64,000 bases of DNA from Syngnathus acus (lineage: Eukaryota; Chordata; Actinopteri; Syngnathiformes; Syngnathidae), in NCBI RefSeq assembly GCF_901709675.1, contig NC_051094.1:5795001-5859000 (forward strand), in the 5' to 3' direction. The notes beneath the pieces are model-generated. The model saw only the letters and a program-made list of their open reading frames with translations, ran no database searches and was not told the origin of the DNA. Shown piece after piece: positions 49,750 to 61,536 of the stretch. How positions within the stretch are numbered: the first letter of the stretch is position 1; each line of letters begins with the position of its first letter. Position numbers and translations under genes: made by a program.

Positions 49750-50929
49750 GTGAGTCCATCTATCTGTCTATCTGTCTATCCGTCTATCTGTCTATCTGTC
49801 TATCCGTCCATCCGTATATCCGTCCATTCATCCACTCATTCATCTGTCTATCCATCCGTCTATCCATCTGTATCCATCCGTCTATCTGTCTATCCATCCG
49901 TCAACTGTCTATCCATCCATCTATCCACCTATCTATCCATCTATCCACCTATCTATCCATCCAGCCACCGACCCAAACCCGTCCGTCCATCCATCCATCC
50001 ATCCATCCATCCATCCATCCATCCATCCATCCATCCATCCATCCAGAACATCCATCCATCCATCCAGAACATCCATCCAGAACATCCATCCAGAACATCC
50101 CACCCAATTCCATCCGTCCGTCCATCCGTCCATCCATCCGTCCATCCATCCATCCATCCATCCATCCATCCATCCATCCATCCATCCATCCATCCATCAT
50201 CCATCCCACCAAATTCCACCCAATTCCATCCATCCCACCCAATTCCACCCAATTCCATCCATCCATCCATCCATCCATCCATCCATCCATCCATCCATCC
50301 ATCCATATCAGGTATATGATCCTAGGCGAGTGTAGCTGTATCTGGACAATGAGAGAGATGTGAACAATAAGATACAAAACTACTAATGCAGAAGAATCCA
50401 AAGCATACCACATCATGTGTCAAGCATAGCGGAGGTGCCCAACTAAAATGCCAGTACACCGTAATCCCTAAAAGTTTTATTCCATTTTTAAATTTAGACT
50501 GAAAATCCGCACTTCAAACTCGTTGATGTCTTTTAAATACATTGTGAAGGCATATAAAAAGAAAAGGAATGTTTTGAAGCCACAGTTGTGTGCCCAGCGC
50601 ATATAAAAAAGAAAGTCCAATCGGCTTTTTTCCGCACTTGATCAACAAAGGGACGTCCACGGAGAACTGTTCAAAGTGTCTCTCCCACTAAGAGTAGCCT
50701 GACATTGACCTGCTTCTGTTTAGCCAAACAAGCGCTTTCATCCCAGGCCACTAACAACAGAACAATTTCATGCTACAGTGCCGTGCATTTTTTCCCCCGT
50801 ATAATTTAAGTCCGCAACAGGCGCTCAGGCAGCAGATGTGTTGACATTCGATCCAAATCCCGACAGTACATTTAACAGAAACTTCAGCAATCACATGGTC
50901 AAAGTGTTTTTGTCTTTTTCCCTTCGCAG
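49750..50929 (+). other. sema6a: sema6a intron 2 (1,180 bp)
   Basis: GT-AG intron, phase 1, whose first half is the tetranucleotide array at 49756-50306. The second half is unique and ends in a good acceptor (TTTTTCCCTTCGCAG). Without the array this intron would be only about 630 bp. Confidence 0.9.
49756..50306 (+). repeat. (ATCC)n/(ATCT)n tetranucleotide array with higher-order units
   Basis: About 550 bp of four-base repeats starting six bases into the intron. The left part, to about 49970, is a mixture of CTAT, CTGT, CCGT and CCAT variants. After a short non-repeat gap (CAGCCACCGACCCAAACCCG), nearly pure CATC runs alternate with longer units carrying CAGAACATCC or CACCCAATTCC. That layering shows repeated segmental duplication within the array. 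No stop occurs in any frame over long distances, producing spurious Ser-Ile-His-Pro and, on the other strand, Met-Asp-Gly-Trp open frames. The GGATGG tails of common fish repeats are a plausible seed. Confidence 0.97.
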
Positions 50930-51047
50930 ATACAAAGCAGTACCCGGCTTTTGTAGGCCACAAGCCCGGCAGGAACAACACGCAGCGCCACAAACTGGAC
51001 ATCCAGCTCATCATGATCATGAACAAGACTTTATTCATCGCTGCCAG
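50930..51047 (+). CDS. sema6a: sema6a coding exon 2: start of the Sema domain
   Basis: A 118-bp exon completing codon 34 and ending two bases into codon 73 (phase 2). It reads YTKQYPAFVGHKPGRNNTQR then HKLDIQLIMIMNKTLFIAA. It matches SEMA6A closely (TKQYPVFVGHKPGRNTTQRH in human as recalled). This is the first blade of the Sema seven-bladed propeller. Glycosylation sequons are visible at N49 (NNT) and N65 (NKT), plus N33 across the splice. The acceptor is CGCAG and the donor is CAG followed by gtaagt. No disruption is seen. Confidence 0.97.
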
Positions 51048-51607
51048 GTAAGTTAACAAATGTTGTTGCAGCCACAATGATTCTCAGTGATTGTTGGGAG
51101 CTTGACACTGATGGCCGGGTAGGAAGCTTATCTATCTCAAAGTGGAACATATCTATGGCTTTATGAATCACAAGGGATCCATCGCAGCAAAGAGCTTTGA
51201 CTGGACACGTTTTATTACCGCCTGTCTTTGTGCCTGGCAGGAGGTATGTTTTTGGCGGCATAATGAACCGTCATAATGGTACATTACTGCCACCAACGGT
51301 TAATGCCCTCCCGCTGCAAGGAAACCAATGTGAATTAATAGTGGCTGGATGTTGTGACGTGTGCTTGCTTCCGCCATCGAGAGGTGCAAGCATGAAAACG
51401 ACCCGTTTTATAAGAAATTTAGGCCAACCACTGTTACAAAACAATTTTTCTGGAAGTGGCTTGAAATAAAACGTTTGTCTTCTTCACATCCCTGAATTGC
51501 TTGACTGTCAGCCATTTTGTAATTACTGCCCACTGCAGGACTGGAGTGTAATTTTGTTCACCCCAATTTTTTCAAATAGATGGCAAAACATCTCAGAGTG
51601 ATGTGTT

Positions 51608-51745
51608 GAAGTCAAGTTTATTTGTATAATCACAAAAGAGTCTCAAAGGCCACAGTTGACAAAATTGGCAACGGCAAAGAAAAACTCCAAACCCCATTGT
51701 GAGAAGGAATGGCGTAATCCCCCTTCCAGGATAGCCAGGCCGCCA
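51608..51745 (+). repeat. Fish retroposon-like fragment
   Basis: Contains TCAAGTTTATTTGTATAATC, GAGTCTCAAAGGCC, GCAAAGAAAAACTCCAAACC and CCTTCCAGGATAGCC, in the order seen in a frequent teleost interspersed repeat (TTTATTTGTATAGC... to AAGAAAAACTC... to GGAAGGGA...). The copy is degraded, with no intact ends. Confidence 0.55.
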
Positions 51746-54080
51746 TGGATGTTCATGTAAACAAGTCATTTGTCTTATCCACACAACAACCACATCTACC
51801 ACTATCCAATATTTTTGGTTGGCCTTAGGGGTGGTCTCAATGTTTCCTGTTTTGAGCTAGCTACCAACCAATCATTTTTTCGGTTAACCTCCCCCACCAG
51901 AGGCACACAGAAGTTTGTCTTTCCCGGTGACTTGACTGCAGTCACAAATGCCACGTACTTTTTGTACCTCTGCCTGTCGATGCCCTCACCTGAATGCTTT
52001 TTATTCTCACACATACACAGCTCGATGACACAGCAGGAGCCTCGCACAGTTCGCTCATTGATTTGCCTCATCGCTCTTGTTTGTTACCATTTAAGAAATG
52101 TTGCTCCACCTCGTGACACAACGATCAATTAGAGAATCAGCAAGTGTGCCATTATTACCATATGCAATTTTGGATGTGCTGGCTGATATCAAGGCGGAAC
52201 GTGAAAAGGTCTCTGCGGTTCTTATCGGCTTGAACTGAGCCCCCCTTTGGGTAATTGAGTTCAGGCCTGACTGGGTGAAAAGACACATTGGGAGGGGGGT
52301 GTTCTTTGTTTTGCTCCCAAGCATGTCAAATTAAGTGGCTGAAGGAGAGCGCTGCTTTTGAAAATATCTGTGGTCGTTAGAGACAACTGTCTGTACGTGT
52401 GTGTGCTGATGTGTGTGTGTGGGGGGGGGGGGGTCAGAGACTTTGGTGCGACTGTCGCCCACCTGCTCCACATGGGGTGTCAGCCAGCAGTTTTAGGGGC
52501 ACAAGGGGGAGGGAATTGGGACACAGAGGGTTTATTTGAGGGGTGTGTTTGTTGGCCTGCGTGTGCATGTTGGAGGGTGTTTATTGTGTGTGTGTTTTCC
52601 ATTTTATTACACTGACCAGTTGTCGAATGGATCAAGAAGTGGTTTGTCTTCTGTGTGCCGTATGAATAGACAGTGCGGACGGTTGAAACGATTTGTCTGA
52701 CGTAGACCGAAATCAACTCATTGACTGCTAGTGGCGTCTATTCTCGTCTACGGTCGCGAATGAGTTACTGATTTGAATTGTGGCCATAGGTAAATGTAGA
52801 AAGTGTGCAGTCCTGATTGTCACCATATTGTACTGAGCAGTCAGGAGAGATCTGAGTAACACACTTTTGTGTACGTGCTATGAGGACTCAAAGATGGAAC
52901 TTCAAAAGTTGAGTGAAGAGTTAAGGGAGATGATCAATTTGAAAGTGTTGTGCCAGCAAAGCAGCGTACTAAAGAAATAGTCAGATGACTTGTTTATTCT
53001 GGAGCCAGCTTTGCCATCATGCCTCCAGTCAGTCGTTGGTGTGCTGTAGCTTGCAGATGGCCTCTGTGAGCGCCATCCAAAGTCCCTCATTCAGTTCAGG
53101 CTGTTTTTTTTTTTAATGGCTGCACGCTTTATTGAATCCCTTTGGCTTTTGTTTTGATGCTGGCAATGAATTAACAAGCTCCCTAATACGAATCTTGCTA
53201 CTGATTAAATCGTAAATAAACAAAGTGGCTTATGCATGGAGGGAGGGAGTCTTTAGCCAAACTGAGCAACAGATGAGCTGATAGAAACGAATGAATCAGG
53301 TTGTGTGTGTTTGATTGAAATGTGTTGATTTAAGGAGAACAAATACGCTGTTCACTTGGCCTGCATCACGCATGCTTCAATGTATGCTCCCCCGTTGAGG
53401 ACCTTATATCATTTTTTTGCAAAAATGTCATTAGCCCCGTCAGCTTTTAAATTACAATCGCAAATTCAGGTTAGAACTCATTTTTCGCCTTAATATTCTG
53501 AATCATAGTCGGCGGGAGAAAGGAAGAAGTCGAGCCTGATGGGAGGCGAGGCTGAGGTTGTTCATGACGGAGGCTTCTAAAAAGCCTGGTGGGATTTGGA
53601 CTTTTTCCCGCAGTCTTTTATTTGTCTTCAGCCTAGTGAGGATAAGCGGTATAGAAAATGGATGGATAGTGCTTTAAAAGCCAAGCAATTCGAGAAACAG
53701 ATGTGTTTGTTTGGAATGCCAAATTGATTATCTTTGCTGTATACGAGCCTTTAAGCAACGGCAATGAACATGGAAATGGAGTTCTGCTACAGAATACAAA
53801 TTCAGAATATCATAATAGTATGGAAGCAAAATTGCATTTTTTTTGACTCAAGACTAAAGAAAAACAAAATCCTTGCTCCACCAATGCTAACAGGCTCCGC
53901 TTCTTAAAAGCATGTGCATGACTTTATATAGGCATTTTATGTTTACAATTTGTTTTGTTATTTGAAATGTCTTTAAAAATGTCTTTTTAATATATTTAAA
54001 GTGACTGGGAAGGGGCACAACTATATAAAAAAAAAATTTAATAGAATAAATATAAATGGGGCGTCACCTTCTATATTTTA

Positions 54081-54183
54081 TACACTCACCGGCCACAACA
54101 TGATTGCATTCAAGGTGATGCTTGAGGTCTGTGGATGTGATGCGACTGTGCCGGTGTGCCTAATGGTGTGGCTGGCGAGTGCA
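54081..54183 (+). mobile_element. 103-bp MITE with CACTCACCGGCCAC ends
   Basis: The left end TACACTCACCGGCCAC and the right end GTGGCTGGCGAGTGCA are inverted repeats with two mismatches. The subterminal GTGTGCCTAATGGTG resembles the GTGTACCTAAT motif of the same fish family, of which scraps occur near 2288, 11431, 31008 and 61335. It is a minimal internally deleted copy. Confidence 0.65.
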
Positions 54184-55439
54184 TACGCGCTGTCACAGGT
54201 GCTTGAGCAGTGCGCCATAATTCAGCAGTAAACTGCTCTTGATGCAAGATTCCTCTCCCCAGCGCTCCATATTTCATGTTCAAGGTACACGCTGCATGAC
54301 ATTCAGAGGCAATTCATCACGGAGCTGCAGGAGATTTATCATTTACTTTGCTGGATTTGCACTTGTATTTGTGTGTGTGTTTGTATCTTTGTGTGTGTTT
54401 GTATCTTTGTGGTGCGTGCAGTTGTGGCCATCCTCTTTTAAATCAAACAATCTGATTGTATTCCAATTATCTGGCTGCAGTTTTTTATTTATTTATTTAA
54501 AATCGGATCAGAGTGTGTCCAGATGCTCGTAGTGGTGTGTGTTCTTGGACCTCTATATATATACCGCTCGTGATATTTACAGGAGAATCCTTCATGCACA
54601 ATAATAATGTGTCCAAAGGTCAAAGTTGAACCAGCAGGAGAGTTTGTTTGCTAAAAGGGAAAATAAACACTGGGAGACGGATTTACTCGCGTGTACTGTA
54701 CATACGTGTTCAGTGTCATTTTGACCGTAGTACTTTTTTGGGAGGGGGAAAAAAATTCAGCATGTTTAAAAAGTGGAAATTACAAGAATTATTTTGTATC
54801 ATTTTTAAATAAAATATGTAAACAAACCTAAATAATGATTTTAGGCAAAATTAACAGATGCTATTATGTGACATATCTATTGTCTAATGTCTATTATATA
54901 TTTTATATATATTGTATGTATATATTTTTCTTTTTGTTTCCAGTTCCGTTGAATACTTATTTAATAAGTACAGTTCAGTGGTATTTCACTTTTAAGTTCG
55001 ATACATCTGGATTTAGTTTTGGATCCAAACTTATCCAATTATTGAAATGTAATTTTTTATTATGTATTGAAGTGCAGTGCTAGTGTACATTGTGCATCAT
55101 CATAGCCCAAAAAAGATGGAGTGATATTTTCTAAGCAACAATAGCCATTAATTATGTCATTTCAGGGAAAGTGAATTTAAATGTGCTTTTTCCCCGCCAA
55201 TATTTGCTCAGTTTAATGGACTGAGTAGAATAAACTTTTCCTCATGAGTCAACTTTATAGTGGTTGAAACAACACGCTTGTCCCCGAGCGAATGAGCCAC
55301 AGTTAGAGGTTGCTAACCCGCTGAAGTAAATAATCACTTGCAGGTTTAAAACATTCACCTTTATAATGAAAAGGCACGACTTGGTCTCAATTAGAAGCGG
55401 TCACGTTTGCAACATAATATCAGGTCTTGCATAAACAAT

Positions 55440-55700
55440 CTTTTTTTAGGCGGATGGCTGGAGAACATGAGAGGACGCGCCCGCGAACCAAGGCCGTGTC
55501 TGAATGCGATAGTGTATAGCTGGGCCGGCATACTTCGGCTCCATGCGTACGCGGACCATAGTCGCCATTCCTGGCGCTCCTTTGGACCCTCGCTATGGCA
55601 ACGGCAACAATCCGAGGCGAGGGATCGTGTACGGTTGCCGTTGGCGCGTTCTCCAACGGCGGAAGCAGCTAGAGTCTCCATTATTGTCGATGTACCAAAT
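55440..55700 (+). other. CpG-rich block in sema6a intron 3
   Basis: About 260 bp markedly richer in G+C and CpG than its surroundings (for example GAGGACGCGCCCGCGAACC and GCGTACGCGGACCATAGTCG). It contains CGCTATGGCAACGGCAAC, resembling an RFX X-box. Open frames exist on both strands but show no recognised domain and no consistent splice context. It might be a cryptic promoter, an enhancer or part of an unrecognised transposon. Confidence 0.4.
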
Positions 55701-58700
55701 CCTGTTAAAACCCACTAATGACTGGGATTACACACGGGCCTCCTCCTCTCCTCTCCACATGCAGCCACGTTCGCATCGGTCGGGGACAACAAAGCTTACA
55801 TTTACATTAGTCACCTGGATTCAAGGTTTGGCTCGGACTGTAACGTGTTCGTGTGTCAAAAATACTTGACTTGCCAGCAGTCGTGGCCAATCACATTGTG
55901 AACAGCCCATTTCTAGTTATTGCTCGATTCCGTATTTTTTACAGAAATTTGAATCGCCTAAGCAGTCGTTGACTTTGCACCACTTTTCGTCCGACCAATG
56001 ATATCCCTTAAACCACACGTGATACGTTAATCCACCCCAACAATAAGAAGCTGCCTGCTCAGCTCTCTGTCATTTCTTTTTTTAATCCAACGTTTGTTCC
56101 CTTCACGCTAAAGTCCGTCTCCACCTCCGCCGCTCCCCAGCTGCCGCAACACTCGTGAACCTCCAATTGAGTGCAAGTGCACAATTGGCTTGATGTGTTG
56201 CCAGTTGGGAAGAGGGGGAGGTCTTGGACATATGTGTCATACAACTGGGGTTTGATGTTTTGCATTCCTCTGTTCTGCATTCCAACGGTGTCTTTGCATA
56301 AAGAACGCTTGAATCGAATCAATAAGGCTAGGCCTCATGCTTCAAAATATACCCCTTACCCCACTAACCCTGCATATAACACCCCAAGAACCTTCTAAAA
56401 GACCAACCTGCTCCTGCTTGAGGGGGTCGAGTGAACTCTGGCTTGTTGTATTTCATGGCACCACATCACCCAGGGCCCCTCATGCCCTGGGCCTATTCAC
56501 AAGCTCCACATGTCCCCCCGCACAGCCCACAGCAGCCTGCTGGCTCCCCCAGGTCCCCTTCTACAGTCCACTGTTCTGAGGATTTGATCCAGAGAAAGGC
56601 AAAACAGAGCACAATAGTCCACAGGCCACCCCCCATGAGCTTGTTATGATGAATGTAAGCTCGTAAAAAGAGGGGAAAGTGTCGTGCTAGCGCTTGCTAG
56701 CATTGGCTTGACTTGTATGCTCGCAAAACGTTTGGCCATAATTTTGCTAATATGAGCTGAGGAACATAAAATGCTAGCTAATGATAACAGCTGAAAAAAT
56801 GTTACCTCTTGTTTGTATGGGTGTTATCAAGATGCTATTTTTTAGGCTGACATAAGACACAAAACATTTGCCATGAATTATTCTTGAACCTGAGTCTGGT
56901 GATGGGAAATATCTTGCCTGTCTAAATTTGATCTCAATCAAGGATGACTTTACCGCTCTCTCTTTTTTACATCACGAGGTTAAACAGAAAAATATATCAA
57001 ATAAATAAATAATAATAAACAAAAATAATCAATAAGTATAATATTCATGTAAACACAGATACTAAGCACGGACGGTTATAAAATGATTTTCCGCCTCTGG
57101 AATCGTAAGGTCCTGAAGGCTTGCTAATGGAGATATTGGAATCCTAGCTAGAGCAGGATAATTTGACCAAGACCCAGCAGACGACCCTGAGACGGAATTC
57201 TCTGAACGACATTCCTCCGCACAAACCCCCTGTGTTCTCACGACTTCATGTCCGCGTCCATCCATCGCCCACTCTGGCCCCGCCCACTCCCCCGCCGTCT
57301 CGCTGCCATCACCCGTCTCGTTCACAATAGTCTCGCATTTGTGTCTGAAAGGAGATCCGTATGCCTTCCCGTCCTACTCGCGCATTTCTGTTTGCCGAAT
57401 TTCGGGAAATGGGATGCCCACAGTGAGTGAGTCAAACTGGCAGTGGATGATGCTCACCATTATTTAATCCCCTGTGACTGAATTCAACCGTACAATTTTT
57501 TGTGGTGCACCAAAGCCTGGAAGTAATCTTCCCAAAAGCTTAACGAACACACTATGTATTTAAAAGGCAAAACGGCGCGACGTCAAATTAAATGAGTTTG
57601 TCACAAGTTGTGAATTTGTTTTATTAAAATCCCGAGAGGTCGCGACACTTTCTGGCTGACCGAACGGTGTTCAACCTCCGGGTTATGTGTTCAGGTGCGG
57701 ATGGGAAAAGGGGAACGGGGCCATGTGTGTGTATGTTTGTGCGAGTGTGTGTTGACACAGCCGCTCCATTGTCCTCCTCCATCCCCAGTCAGGATGTTTA
57801 AGAGATGCCTCATGTTCTTGGCTCCCGCTAATCTCCACTGGAGAGTAAAGCCGCGTAGCTGGAAGGCCTTGACGGGACGGTCGAGGCTCGCGTGGGGAGC
57901 CAAGCTGCTAATTTATGGTGCAGTCAATTACATATTGCTCACGAGCTGTTTTAAAATTGTATGCGGTTAAAAAAAAAGAAAAAACGAGCGCACTAAATCT
58001 GCCAAGTGATCCTCTGGTTTCATCACTTTTGATTTTGTTTTTGTCGTTTTGATATAAAGTGGCCATATTTCAAAGGAAGTTAAAGGAGCAATTTGCTGAA
58101 CGACGAAAGAAAGAACTGAAGAGGATATTGATACCGTCCGTCATCGTCCTCTTACATTCCCATTTTAGTCTTTTTCATTTCACTCTGCCTCTGATGGTGT
58201 GTACGTTACCTATTTCCTTTTATTGTTGCTATTTCTAATGATGACATTTAGTGCGAGTGAGGTGACACAGGCCATTGAAAACCCCGGAAAAACACTCCAC
58301 AGGAAGCCAGGACGTTAAACAGATGACGCAACACACTGGGATAGATACCAAAATGTCTTTGTAGGCAGAATTTGTGGTTTTGATCCCCACAAAATGGTTT
58401 TCATTGAGGGTAGTCAAGCTCAACCAACATTTTTAACAAAGTTGTTTATTGTTGATTTGGCTTAGCGATAATCGGGCCTAATTTGAGTTGTTTTTTTATG
58501 CTCAAAGTCAATGAAAGTTAGATTGTCGAATGTCTCCGAAAGATTATCGTGAGGGATTACGCTGTTGTGTGTCGAGTGATTTTTCTTCCCCTACAAAAAT
58601 GGTCAGGGGCCAACTATCGTACTGTAAATGTAAAACCACTTCAACAATTACGATAAATTACGATACGGACAACATTTTCGAAGCTGATGACTATATAGAT

Positions 58701-59443
58701 TGAATGACATCAGTGACATTTTTCTCTTTTCTGCACACTTTATATACAAAAACATTATAAATTATTTCAAGATGAATAAAAATCTCCAGTGGAAAAATAC
58801 CATTCAAAATACCTGCTAGTGCAATCAGTGAGAAATGAAAAGCACTGACAGTTTTTATTCTTTATTTTTTTTTTATATCTCACTGGGAATATGTCCTCTC
58901 CATGCAGCAGCCATGCTTTGCTAATTTCAACCACTCTCAAAGATTAATTATTCAATTTAGGCGTCAAGGCTGATCACGTACAGTAGACTGGGTTTCATCC
59001 GTGAGGAGATGCCCGCGCTCACTTCCCAAGAAAGCGATATAAGTGGATTCATTTCAAAACGCACATCCCTCCCAAGACTTTATTCCATTTAGTTAATGAG
59101 ACGGCGAGGCAGGACGGGCGGCCTGAGCGCAGGTTTGGGAGCTGGAGCGTAATTAAGATGTGGCTTCCTTCCGCGACGACGCTCTTTACGCACTTTGATT
59201 GAAAGAAAAAAAAACCCACAATCTCCGACCAATTAAAAAAGCGTTTGGGCAAGGCCACCTCTGTGCGTAAATCCTCTTTCCGTTTGCAACATTTTGCCAC
59301 CTAATGTACCCCCCCCCCATTGCGATTACCCCTCCCCCCGGTCCCTCTGTACCCCAATTCTTTATGGTAAGTAGGTGGAGCTGTCTGTCTGGGATATAGG
59401 TTAACCCCTTTATGTCTTCCATATGCGCTGCTGATGGCGCTGA

Positions 59444-59742
59444 CACTCTATGGCCAAAAGTAATGGGACACATGCTGGTGATGTTTGTGTTATTATCAAG
59501 ACTTGTCCTTAAAATGAAAGTAATTACACAAATAGTAAGAAAGAGCATCCCAGTGCACGAAGCAAGGTCCAAATTGGCGAGCTCGGAAAACTTGACCTCC
59601 ACCCTATTAAACACCTTTGCAATGGATTGTTTTTCCAGGTGGGATGGAGAAAACCAAATCCCACCGAAAACCTTCCTGGAAGAGTTCCTTTCTTCCATTT
59701 CCACCTCCTTTCGCCAGGTGTCCCAACACTTTTGTCCACGTA
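59444..59742 (+). mobile_element. Internally deleted Tc1-like transposon
   Basis: Ends are inverted: TATGGCCAAAAGTAATGGGA on the left and TCCCAACACTTTTGTCCACG on the right. The interior retains decayed scraps of Tc1 transposase C-terminal coding sequence, such as GAAGCAAGGTCC, AACTTGACCTCCACCCTATT and AAACACCTTTGCAATGG. The catalytic core is missing, so it cannot move itself. The open frames through it on both strands are artefacts. Confidence 0.75.
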
Positions 59743-60228
59743 TTTGGAGCAACGAGGTAGCAGAGGCTCGTTAATTTCCAGGCGCACACACGTATGTCTT
59801 CGAGTCTGAGCCGTAATGAGCATTGGTATAGATTTCCTGTAGCTCAAACAGTGATCTTAATTGACCCGAACAGCTCTGAGTGACTTGGCACCTCTCGTCT
59901 CGCCACCTCACCCCCCCCAACCCACATGCCTCACCCCCACTGGAGCTCTTCCTCTGGGACAAAGAAGCTTTTGTCCCGCGGCCCTGCGCCACGGCACTCC
60001 AAAGCTTTGTTGACTGTTCCTGTCTGACAGAGCAAATTCGCTCTGGCCTCCTTTTGTCTATTGTCATGTTTTTCTTTTTTCTTTTAGGTTTGAATAAAGT
60101 TTACCCAGAGCTGTATCTTTTGAGGTCGTTTTCTGATTGCAGAGGGGGCAGCGAGCAAATGGATTTATTGTTTGTTGAATTTTTCAACTGTCTGACCTTT
60201 CTCTCCATCTCTGTCTTGTCTCTTGCAG

Positions 60229-60289
60229 GGATCACATATACACAGTGGACATGGACACCGCCGTGAATGACGAGATCTTTTTCACTAAG
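60229..60289 (+). CDS. sema6a: sema6a coding exon 3 (Sema domain)
   Basis: A 61-bp exon supplying the last base of Arg73 and residues 74-93, DHIYTVDMDTAVNDEIFFTK. DHIYTVD is a strongly conserved semaphorin class 6 motif; the following MDTAVNDEIFFT is the variable loop where class 6 members differ. Acceptor TCTTGCAG, donor AAG followed by gtgagc, phase 0 at the 3' end. Small exon length and phase fit the known sema6 gene layout. Confidence 0.96.
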
Positions 60290-61473
60290 GTGAGCGAGTG
60301 AGACGTGCGTCCGACTCTGAGGACGCCTGGTTCAGCCGCCGACGTAACCCTAATCACCTGTCGTGTTTATGTGCGTCTGTCACGCGGGCGTCTAACTCGC
60401 CGCGTGCATCACGTTGACCCCGTTAAGTGGATTATCCAATCAATCAGCGAGTGAGCGCATGCGTCATCCAAGCTCAGATAGTCGGAAGTACAATAAAGAC
60501 GGAAATAAGATCCCACGTTTGCATCCTCAGATGCAACACTCGGGCTTAAGGATAGAACAAAAAAAAAAAACAACTCGCTCGGCCCTCCGAATAGCCAATT
60601 CAAATAAGGGCGTTTCTCCACCATCCAATGGGCCCTAATGAGAGCGGCCAGCACATGAAAGGTTCTTGTTGATTGATGACCGAGACTCTTTAATCAGCTC
60701 CAAACATGCTTCACAATGGCGGCGGGCAGCGAGTGATCATGGACGGCACTCAGGGGCCACTGTGTGCGTGTATGTGTGTGTTGCGAGGCTTAGCATTGAT
60801 TAATAAGTGTGTGTGTGACAATGAAAGCGGATGTATGCAGCCGTGTGTTTACAGCTGATTGACATGTTGTGTTGGCTACCGCCGATCCACAAGCAGGCCA
60901 TTGTGTGCGTGTGCATGTGTGTGTGCGCCTAACCAACAAGTCCATGAGCTTTAATCACCACACTGTGGAGCTCTGCACATCTCAAACTGAACCAGTCAGT
61001 ATTGTTTGCCCCCCTAATGCCTGACAATTACTAGTTCAATTTGTGACCTGGTCCCCGATCAGTGTTAAGCGGCAATGTTTGCATTCGAGCCGCAGCCTCA
61101 GTGGGATGCTGAATGAGCAACAATCTCACATTATTGATCACAGTGCTCACTCATCGGACATTAGCTACACCTGCCCGTTTCATTTATAACCTTCTGTTCG
61201 GTTTTAATTGTGATGTTCTTCTTCAGTGCTGCCGCTACTAGCCATTGCTTATTACTTTCGATTAACAATCCATTTATTATCATTGCTGCGCTCGGCAGTG
61301 TACAGCAACTCTTGTATTGGATCTAATAAAACGGTGCAGGGGTAGGTACCTAATGAGGTGTCCAATGAGTGTGGCTTATCCGGGGTGCTTTTGTGTTATT
61401 TCACTCTTCTTACATGTTTCGTTTTCTGCTCCTAATGGCCCTGACCTTAACCTAAGTGGATTTTTCCCTGCAG
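60290..61473 (+). other. sema6a: sema6a intron 4 (1,184 bp)
   Basis: GT-AG, phase 0. Contains GT-rich patches at about 60765-60815 and 60900-60925, and a scrap of the GTACCTAATGAGGTGTCCAA repeat at about 61345-61370. No other feature. Confidence 0.85.
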
Positions 61474-61536
61474 AAATTGACATGGAAGTCCAGGCAGGGT
61501 GACGTGGACACGTGTCGAATGAAAGGGAAGCACAAG
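61474..61536 (+). CDS. sema6a: sema6a coding exon 4 (Sema domain)
   Basis: A 63-bp exon of exactly 21 codons, residues 94-114: KLTWKSRQGDVDTCRMKGKH and K. KLTWKS and CxMKGKHKDEC are signature strings of semaphorins 6A/6D; Cys107 pairs with Cys117 of the next exon in the conserved Sema-domain disulfide (family knowledge). Acceptor CCTGCAG is good. The donor AAG followed by gtacac is weak at positions +3 to +6 and is built from the first bases of a CA repeat. Confidence 0.96.

Larger units (their letters stand above)
51048..60228 (+). other. sema6a: sema6a intron 3 (9.2 kb)
   Basis: Long GT-AG intron, phase 2. It holds a retroposon-like fragment at 51608-51745, a poly-G run at 52421-52432, a repeat tail AAGCGGTATAGAAAATGGAT at about 53644-53668, a small MITE at 54081-54183, a CpG-rich block at 55440-55700 and a decayed Tc1 at 59444-59742. 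Repeat-poor blocks at 57780-57965 and 59080-59240 may be regulatory. No other gene is recognised. Confidence 0.75.

Noticed and set aside
49933-50416. Minus-strand open frames of Met-Asp-Gly-Trp repeats (up to 155 codons)
   Set aside because: They are readthrough of the tetranucleotide array; such repeats lack stops by composition and have no coding signature.
59186-59752. 188-codon minus-strand frame
   Set aside because: Runs antisense through the Tc1 remnant and flanking intron; no domain recognised.
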